64,000 bases of DNA, from the NCBI GenBank assembly GCA_051530055.1, contig CM121342.1, positions 2,108,001 to 2,172,000 of the forward strand, in the 5' to 3' direction. A model generated the notes under the pieces. It had not been told where the DNA came from, ran no database searches, and saw nothing but the letters and a program-made list of their open reading frames with translations. Below, one piece after another: positions 57,636-64,000 of the stretch; the stretch's first letter is position 1; each line of letters starts with the position of its first letter. Both the position numbers and the translations under genes were made by a program. The stretch is from Neoechinorhynchus agilis. Lineage: Eukaryota; Acanthocephala.

Positions 57636-57763
57636 AAATTTACTTGGGAAAAAGTGCCATTCCTGTTCTTAGTACTATTAATTTGTTGATTGAAGCAAAT
57701 ATTACAAAAAAAGCGATAAAAGAAGCAGCATGAATAGAAAAAAGATATTTGGCTTTCAATTTT

Positions 57764-59043
57764 TTAAGCGCTGCGAACACTTGTCCTCTCCTCCTTCGCG
57801 TCGATTTCTCGTTGTTCCAAATACGTAGTAAAGTTAACGGTGATAAGCCCTATTTCCATCATTAGGAATACAAGATTTTTGGTAAGGAAAAACATGATGT
57901 TGGAAATCCGTTCTCGCTTCACCGTAAGATAGAACACTCGAACGGCAGCAAATGGTCCATCTTGGAAGACGACGGTCAGTACTGTTGACCAGAGATCAGT
58001 CGCTAGTAGAGATTCCTTGACTATCTCCAACTTTTGCTTAAAAGTAGCGTCTTTCCAAGCAACAACCTCAACCGTCGGATCAATAACATATGATGAATTA
58101 AACGCAAACAACATCATACTTGTCACGTTGAATATAGCAAGGACGGAAAGCGCACCGTCCAAAACGAATACCATTTCAGTTCCACTGAGTACTGTGTCAT
58201 AATAATCAACGATGTCGGCTCCTGATGTTACTACCATAAGTATGGAACGAACTAATTCAGCATCCGGCATAGGTGGTAGTAGCAGATAACGAACGGTAAA
58301 CATGTTCAAAATGAACATTTGGACTATTTCCAAGCGATCTTTCACTAAAGTAAGCTAAGAACAGAATTCGGTTTAAAACTGAGCATAAAAGAAAAACGGG
58401 AAAGATTGTTTGACCATATAGCGGCGACATTGATAGGCGCTTCTGCTGCAATAGAATACACAAGATTTCGTTCATGAAAGTTTCTTAAATAGAAACAGGG
58501 ATCAGGGATCTTCGCAGTACGAAACCAGCGAAAATTCAACGTGGAACATGTTATTTGAATGTGTTTTAAAACCTCGGTAACATTTTGATATTTCTTCGAT
58601 GAGAAGCAATTTGGGGATGTGACCAAATGATAAAACGACCTGTACATAGACGGCTTTACCAAACATTTTCTAAACAAATAGTATTAAGAGAGATTTTCAG
58701 CCAAGAGCACTAACAGTGCGTCTCTTTCTGCGATCATTTGTAAATTTTCAGCGTCCATTTTTTTGATAGTCTTGAGAGAGTCCTTTTGCAAGAGTATGAA
58801 CAAAACCGAACATACGAGCGTGTGCATTGCCACTGGTTTTATGCACCATCCCACATAGAGTTCTTCTACGGGTCGCCAGGTGAACAATAGGATCAATAAA
58901 TCAATTAGTGCGAGTTGGGAACCTATAGAAAACAGCCATATCCACTTATTACCAGTAAGACAGACCGTGGTGTAAATAGTCATTAATTCCACCAAAATCA
59001 TCAAGATACGTCCACCGAAGACTTTTGTCATGTACAACTTCAT
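57764..59043 (-). CDS. TMEM26-like multi-pass membrane protein (exon structure incomplete)
   Basis: Exon A starts at the ATG 59043 (MKLYMTKVFGGRILMI), one base after a good acceptor (TTTCCTTTGCTAG). It has three hydrophobic helices and a charged helix (DAENLQMIAERDALLVLL) ending near 58700. Exon B runs from an acceptor at 58345 (CTTACTTTAG) to the stop at 57764: ADIVDYYD, a TM pair, DLWSTVLTVVFQDGPFAAV and further helices. Placement of ADI in a helix and QDGPF before a TM recall TMEM26-family proteins. No donor was found that joins exon A to B in phase, so a small exon or unusual donor is missing. TMEM26 function is poorly known. The gene ends beside LINE debris on both sides. Confidence 0.55.
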
Positions 59044-59203
59044 ACTAGCAAAGGAAATGGCGAACGAGCAACGGCAATAAACGAAGGCTCCTCGGTTGTC
59101 ATGGAAACGTATTTGGAATCTGTATTTGACTTTGCCGCCACTGATTTTATTTGTTGAGAAATTGGTTTCATTAAAATTATTCAATACAAGATGCAGATAA
59201 AAA

Positions 59204-59935
59204 TCAACATGAAATTATCTCTTTGGTTTTTTCAACAAAAAGAGTTCGAAAAACATCCATGCCACCGCCCTGGATCACTGAGCTACCGTCCCGGTGTAAT
59301 GTTTGAAAGTACGGATGCAGCCTCCACTCTCGTGGCACAGCCATGATTATGTTTTGCAAAATTAATGCCCTCGGATCACCGGTGATTCGTCTGATTCTCT
59401 TCGACAATTACTTGACCAAGTCCTGCACCGCGGTACAAAACTACTCGAGTGTCTCGACGCCAAAGGGGACGAAATAAGGATTTCGACTACTGTATTTGTC
59501 TTTTTGCGATCCTCAGCGGCGACAATTACTTGACCAAATCCTGCACCGCGGTAAAAACTACTCGAGTGTCTCGACGCCAAAGGGGACGGAATAAAGATTT
59601 CGAGTACTGTATTTGTTTTTTTGTGATCCTCAGCGGCGACAATTACTTGACCAAATCCTGCACCGCGGTACAAAACTACTCGAATGTCTCGACGCCAAAG
59701 GGGACGAAATAAGGATTTCGAGTACTGTATTTGTTTTTTTGTGATCCTCAGCGGCGACAATTACTTGACCAAATCCTGCGCCGCGGTAAAAACTACTCGA
59801 GTGTCTCGACGCCAAAGGGGACGAAATAAGGATTTCGAATCCTGTATTTGCCTTTTTGCGATCCTCAGCGGCGGTTGCTGCCCCCCCTCCGGTTTAACAG
59901 CGGGGAATTTTATATTCGGACGAAACCTAAATATT
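59204..59935 (-). mobile_element. RLE-LINE 3' fragment with fourfold internal tandem repeat
   Basis: The minus strand shows SKRIRRITGDPRA, LILQNIIMAVPREW (the decayed family C-terminus) and, upstream, the segment normally coding for KYRDLIRNYHFVPFGVETYG, repeated four times. It ends at about 59935 in the Gly/Ala stretch that follows WDATCVD in other copies. The RT is absent. Confidence 0.78.
59403..59874. repeat. Tandem array, four units of 117-118 bp
   Basis: Units start at 59403, 59521, 59638 and 59756, each opening GACAATTACTTGACCAA and containing GTGTCTCGACGCCAAAGGGG or a one-base variant, with few differences. The unit is a piece of the RLE-LINE coding region (the VPFGVET segment on the minus strand), so the array arose by local duplication inside an already decayed element. 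Confidence 0.95.
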
Positions 59936-60195
59936 AAGCGAGTTCCGATTTGATTTCACCTAATATTACATCAAAGTACATGTTAATAAAACGACAATCA
60001 AGCATAAATGTGCGATTATCGAATACTTCTTAAGTTAAAATATTAAACTTAAATTAATTCAAAGAATAAGAGAACAATGTCAGCACCATTATCGTGCAAT
60101 AATTTGATATTTCAAAAATGAATTGAAGCATTTAAGAACCCACTTCAATCGCTGGACAAGTTAATATTCGAATTGATGTCAATATTAAGATTGAT

Positions 60196-60562
60196 ATTGT
60201 TTGCATTTGGCGTAAAAAATTAAAAGAATTTGTTTAGGTCTACACCCGGTAAATGATTATTTATTAAAGACGTTTCGAACCTCGTCGGGTTCATCATCGA
60301 TAGGGTCTATTACTAACAAACAAACTGATGATGAACCCGACGATGTTCGAAACGTCTTTAATAAATATTCATTTACTGCGGGTGTAGACCTAAACAATAA
60401 TTCCAATCACATTCCCCGGTACCTCACATATCGGCATTAAACGAATTTGTTGATTCCAATATTTCGGCACAATCTTGTGCCGTTATGAAGCTTGTTTCGT
60501 ACGTTTGTCGAAATATTGGAATCAATAAATTCTTTTAGTTTTTACGCCAGATACAAACATAA
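60196..60562. repeat. Nested palindromes with hammerhead-like hairpins
   Basis: The outer arm 60196-60230 pairs with 60526-60562 (TTTGGCGTAAAAA, AAAAGAATTTG). Inside, 60230-60298 pairs with 60327-60397 (70-bp arms: TTTAGGTCTACACCC, TTATTAAAGACGTTTCGAAC). A smaller pair is at 60437-60460 and 60504-60527 (GATTCCAATATTTCG). The inner right arm (60325-60356) reads CTGATGA, T, GAAC-loop-GTTC, GAAACGTC; its mirror at 60300-60269 has the perfect stem GAACC-CGACGA-GGTTC. These resemble terminal repeats of Penelope-like elements. Confidence 0.8.
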
Positions 60563-60654
60563 TGATCTCAACTTGCATGTAAGTGGAAAATGTCCTGTAA
60601 ATGCCACGTTTTTATATTTTTCCGCAAAATTATTAAACTTATCAAGTCATTCAA

Positions 60655-60770
60655 AAACCTCTGATTCAATCAATCGAAATATACATTCGTCTTTAACGAT
60701 CTCCCTCGGGAATCGACAAGCGACCTAAACAATAGCATATCCCACCGCCCGAATACAATCCTATACCGAA
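60655..60770 (+). repeat. Dispersed repeat unit (family of 34.4 and 51.1 kb)
   Basis: TGATTCAATCAATCGAAATA, GTCTTTAACG, CGACAAGCGACCTAAA and CCCGAATACAATCCT occur in the same order as at 34427-34515 and partly at 51105-51160. Non-coding. Confidence 0.75.
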
Positions 60771-60895
60771 TGAAAATAACACGCTGATCACATTTGAAAA
60801 ATGTGGGACACAGATAAAACTGTTCGCTGTACCAGTTGCATCCAATCACTTTCTCCTATTGATATATTTAAATAAAGATCAAAGCACCACTGGCA

Positions 60896-61204
60896 CTATG
60901 TTTCCGATTTTTCCGATCGAATCAGGTTATCCAGCCAAAATAAACGCTTCTGAGCAATACGCATAGCCTGTTTTTCCTTATAGACTTTATCTACATTGTA
61001 AAAATTAGGCATTATTCCAACACTCAAACGTATCTTACAGAACGATGTTTCTCCAACTTGAAACTTTATCAGAAAAAGCTCGCAACATGCACCAAAGATG
61101 AACATCACCGGGATGAACCGATAAATACCGAATCGTGACTTACCGGGTATTAAATTCAATGCTTGATAGGCACGTAGGCGAACGCGATTCTTGAAGATTA
61201 TCAT
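60896..61204 (-). CDS. UQCC5: UQCC5/SMIM4-like complex III assembly protein (two exons, 86 aa)
   Basis: Exon 1 61204-61039, intron of 48 bp (GTAAGA ... AATGTAG), exon 2 60990-60896, joined in phase as TTC-T/AT. The product has a short basic N-terminus (MIIFKNRVRLR) and IPGKSRFGIYRFIP, which matches the vertebrate SMIM4 core PGKQRFGIYRF. One membrane helix follows (VMFIFGACCELFLIKF), then VGETSFYKVYKEKQAMR, again matching VGQETFYDVYRRK. SMIM4/UQCC5 is a small inner-membrane mitochondrial protein needed to assemble ubiquinol-cytochrome c reductase. Reading through the intron gives a longer frame of 102 codons that lacks the family match. A TTTCAG acceptor lies about 22 nt before the ATG; a CRE lies at 61262. 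Confidence 0.82.
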   Translation of the reverse strand: MIIFKNRVRLRAYQALNLIPGKSRFGIYRFIPVMFIFGACCELFLIKFQVGETSFCKIRLSVGIMPNFYNVDKVYKEKQAMRIAQKRLFWLDNLIRSEKSET

Positions 61205-61261
61205 TAGGCCGATTGCTTTATCTGAAATTCAATGAAATTTAGAGAGCAATAAAAATCCATG

Positions 61262-61269
61262 TGACGTCA
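61262..61269. promoter_or_regulatory. Palindromic CRE/ATF site upstream of UQCC5
   Basis: A perfect TGACGTCA 58 bp upstream of the UQCC5 start codon (the gene reads on the minus strand), with a second half-site (TGACGTAA) near 61335. The position fits a core promoter element. Confidence 0.45.
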
Positions 61270-61632
61270 TTTCACGTAGGAATGCATTGCAATGATTTTA
61301 GCGACATTAAAATAAACCCATTTGTTTTCTTCTATGACGTAATGTTTTGCGAGTAGCCGCTAATAGTGAAAAAGAAATTTAATAATATTCAAAAAATTCA
61401 TCACGGAGAGTAGTTTTTGGAATGATAGAGTTGTGGTGATCAAAACCCTTGACACATAGAAAATATGGAATAATTGAAACCTGTTGAGGCGAAAGTTTTG
61501 ACGGCTAAAATGGTTCAAGGGACCAACTGATTTTACCTCCGGATTCGTATTGGATAAACTAAATTTTTGAACTTAATCGTTCATAATTTATTTTCGTAAG
61601 TATAAAACATCGCACGGCAGCGCGATCAATTC

Positions 61633-62133
61633 TCAAATTATATCGTTATCCAGACATCTATTAGGGAGATCATTTTCTAGGAACTCAAACAATTTCTGAT
61701 CAATCCTAAAAGTCTCAGCTACTCCATTATCTTTTCGTTTTAGACTCGAATAAGCTGCATCGACGCCATGGTACAACCTTTGAACGAAAATGTCTCTCTG
61801 GTTGGGGATTTTTGTGGATTTGTTTTGACTGTATTTTGAATGATCAAGTAGCCATTCATTTACAAGACGCTTCTTCTTTCCCGAATCTTTACCATCATTG
61901 ATTTTAAGTGTTTGTAAGACCGATCCGTCGCTTTTTCCGCCGTGCATTTTGGAATAACAACGATAGGTTCCTCCGCACACTAAACGAGTCCATGGCCCAA
62001 CGGCGCGTGCATTGCAAGTTATAAAATAGTCGCCATCGTGTAAAATATTAAATAGATAAGAAGCATACGATTTCTCGGGCACAGGAAGCCGAGTCGCCTG
62101 CTTGTCAGATCCATTGCAAACGTAGATGTGCAT
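61633..62133 (-). CDS. SDE2-like protein (ubiquitin-fold and processing site), short
   Basis: The ATG at 62133 lies 4 bases after a TTTCAG acceptor. The product is 166 residues. Residues about 15-65 follow the SDE2 N-terminal ubiquitin-like fold: PVPEKSYASYLFN, DYFITCNARAVG, then TYRCYSKMHGGKSDGSVLQTL. This parallels human SDE2 NFFVKCNGALI ... LCGGKGGFGSMLRAL, including the GG~K cleavage site. RLVNEWLLDHSKYSQ parallels AMAEWVKQQAE, and QRLYHGVDAAYSSL the later helix. After cleavage, SDE2 supports pre-mRNA splicing and genome stability. The region right after the Lys is shorter than in vertebrates and the C-terminal half (SAP-like) is absent, so there may be a further unseen exon. Same strand as UQCC5, 430 bp upstream of it. 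Confidence 0.62.
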   Translation of the reverse strand: MHIYVCNGSDKQATRLPVPEKSYASYLFNILHDGDYFITCNARAVGPWTRLVCGGTYRCYSKMHGGKSDGSVLQTLKINDGKDSGKKKRLVNEWLLDHSKYSQNKSTKIPNQRDIFVQRLYHGVDAAYSSLKRKDNGVAETFRIDQKLFEFLENDLPNRCLDNDII

Positions 62134-63485
62134 TTATCTGAAATTGAAGGGGCGTAAACCGAGGTTTTTATTAGTCGATTCAATTTCTTTTCATTGTTGG
62201 GCGATTTAGTCTTGTTGGAATAAACACTTTTAAGAGTTGAAATAAAAAGGAAGGGAAATTCTTCTATTTACGTTAAGACGTATTATATTAAAGTGATCAT
62301 CTTCCCAATGAATTGAAAATACTGCCATTGAGCCTAAAGCCGTGGTAAGGGCTATAAAGAAGAGCAACAAATTGTTTCTTGCATATTCGGATAAATTTTC
62401 TAATTTGAGAAAAGAACTGATTAAACCCTCTTTTGGATTCCAAGAAAAGACTTTTATTCTTGGTTACAACTAGATGGCGAACACGACTAAAAGAATGTTT
62501 AAACAATTGTTCGATAATGAAGCAGATAAACACTGATAGTATCAAGTTTCAATGGGAATATAAGATGGAAGCAGGGATGCTTAAGAAATCAACGCAGGAG
62601 GTCGCCGCTGTTTGCGTCTCATAGGAATGCTACAGCTGCTGGATTTCAACACGGAAAGCAATAAAAAGCCCTATAATTGCTTTGATTCTATAAGAAGTTG
62701 GGTAAATCCCTTCCTATTAAATTAATTGAAAGCATTTCTTAAAAATTTAGCATGATAATTTCATTAGTAAACAAATTACTAATAGGTGCTAAAGTTGTTT
62801 TAAAATTACTTCAAGTGTTAGGCAATTGAAATGGTTAGCAAACCACTGTGACCTTAACGGTGATGTGGTGACTGTAAAATTAACGAATTTGTTTAGTCGA
62901 TAAAACGAAAAATCAATGTTTAATGCAGATAGTCACAAGATGGATAAATGTTGCAGAGATTTATGGAACAAGTATCAAACGAGATTCCCACAAAACTTTT
63001 TTAATGTCAAAGAAGGTATCGTGAACGTGTTGTCGATAATATAAAAAGTGCAGTCTTGATGTCAATATCCTTTTGCTAAACGTCTTATTCAAGAATTCCT
63101 TGGAATTCGACATGCGAACATTGCACTGAGACGACAGGAAAATCCTATTTTGATAGCCGATTGTTGATGCGGACCAAACGCAGAAAATCATGCACTAAAT
63201 CGATGTATCCAAAAATAACAAAAACGATTGCGAAAATAATTTCGTGTAAGTAAACGAAACCAGGATGGATGGAACAGAAAGGTAACTGGCGATAATTAAG
63301 CTTTTTAAAGTGAAATCAGGGTAACGATCATTTAATGGGTTCTTACTACTTTATGTATCTCTTGACTATAATCCTTTAATGTGTTTTGGTGTTCATTCAA
63401 GATTAGGCCAAAACTTTACAAGCCCGTACGCGTAATGAACAAATGCCGAAACTTTGAATGGCCCATTTCCATTGCTAGATGCAAA
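62134..63485. other. Intergenic, no recognised gene
   Basis: Open frames of 60-82 codons on both strands (e.g. 62297-62545 and 62961-63191, both minus) have no recognisable domain or splice context. AT-rich. Confidence 0.4.
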
Positions 63486-63823
63486 TCACAAGTCTAAAAA
63501 CAGGTTTTTGTCTCCTTTGAGTAAATTTCTCCAGCGTGTAACATACCTTTAGATTCGCTTTTCCCCCCAGAACTACAGTAGAGATACTCTTTTATAGCGC
63601 TCAGTGTCTGATTGATTTCATGCATTTTCTGTGCCTCGTCCAAGGCTCTTTTGAACCATTTAGCAGTCGTTTTATCGCTTGTTACATCTCTGCACAGGAA
63701 CCGAGTGCGGCTCATTTCAAGTAGTCCACGTCGGATGCATTCATTTAGCCGTTGTCGTGCCTTGAAGCACTCGTCAACCGAAGTCAGTCCGACAATTGAG
63801 AGCGCATCGTCTACTAAGTTCAT
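63486..63823 (-). CDS. Small helical protein, possibly VMA22/CCDC115-like (two exons, 94 aa)
   Basis: From the ATG at 63823 exon 1 runs to 63547 and ends at a GTATGT donor. A 53-bp intron ends TTTTTAG at 63494, and the next codons give a stop at 63488-63486. The product is all-helical: VDECFKARQRLNECIRRGL then LEMSRTRFLC. The order of a leucine-rich helix, R..LN..I..G.L..SR.R resembles the N-terminus of CCDC115/VMA22, the V-ATPase assembly factor, but the C-terminal helices of that family are not seen, so the call is tentative. The frame upstream of the ATG is open to 63877 without another ATG. The strand is shared with the SDE2-like and UQCC5 genes. Confidence 0.45.
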
Positions 63824-64000
63824 CGAGACGCAAGAGACGAAGACCAATGCTTCTACTTTGTAGTCTTGTAAAGTCAACGTAGCAGTACAAAAGGGTGCAT
63901 TCTGTGTGTGTGCGCATTGCTGTGTGGGTGTAACTATGCATAGGGAACTAGTGAGAGAGAGAGCGGGCGCACAACAGAAATAGTTGGCAGACGAAAAAAG
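63824..64000. other. 5' flank of the last gene
   Basis: Contains TG-rich (GTGTGTGTGCG) and GA-rich (GAGAGAGAGAGCG) simple tracts, plausibly promoter or 5' UTR of the minus-strand gene at 63.5-63.8 kb. Nothing else is visible. Confidence 0.35.

Noticed and set aside
59362-59815. Repetitive 'SSPLASRHSSSF' ORFs as a novel repeat protein
   Set aside because: They arise from the 117-118-bp tandem array of LINE sequence in non-native frames.
1-64000. CRISPR array, prophage or bacterial operon
   Set aside because: No regular short spaced repeats or bacterial gene order; introns, LINEs and metazoan proteins show this is animal nuclear DNA.

Overview
The window looks like nuclear DNA from an invertebrate animal with small genes and many transposons. 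Supporting signs are GT-AG introns of 48-74 bp, polyadenylation signals, metazoan protein families (PIAS, FLVCR, TMEM26-like, UQCC5/SMIM4, SDE2-like), Penelope-like retroelements and several LINE clades. Strong 3' splice sites lie just upstream of most start codons. This fits 5'-UTR introns or spliced-leader trans-splicing, as in nematodes, but the sequence alone does not fix the phylum.

Layout. 1-32 kb is mostly transposon fossils. A composite segment (Penelope-like element end, a small homeobox ORF, an RTE-type LINE piece) occurs twice in direct orientation, at 1-3458 and 18718-21817. Between the copies lie a Ty3/Gypsy fossil (3.46-4.79 kb), three pieces of CCHC-gag/APE-type LINEs (4.8-11.07 kb), a large foldback (12.0-13.4 kb) and one intact host-like gene for an 845-residue coiled-coil protein. 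From 23.7 to 32 kb there is a third CCHC LINE, then two head-to-tail Jockey/CR1-like LINEs.

33.3-42 kb is a host island: a PIAS SUMO ligase with a CpG-rich, CRE-containing presumed promoter and a transposon-filled first intron, then an FLVCR-family transporter whose frame is interrupted once. 42.5-49 kb holds a tRNA-derived SINE-like unit and two large copies of a LINE family with an N-terminal zinc finger, a YLDD reverse transcriptase and a restriction-like C-terminal domain. This family is the dominant repeat of the window, with nine pieces. One copy (43031-45904) is a 958-codon frame broken by a single stop.

49-64 kb alternates host genes (a small membrane protein, a three-exon RRM-RGG-CCHC protein, TMEM26-like, UQCC5/SMIM4, SDE2-like and a VMA22/CCDC115-like protein) with MITE-like palindromes, tandem repeats and repeat units carrying hammerhead-like hairpins. 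The host genes are ordinary housekeeping functions (SUMOylation, transport, splicing, complex III and possibly V-ATPase assembly) and do not form one pathway. The unusual content is the repeat biology: the RLE-LINE family with repeated internal rearrangement, the duplicated divergent homeobox, and the inverted repeats with ribozyme-like hairpins.
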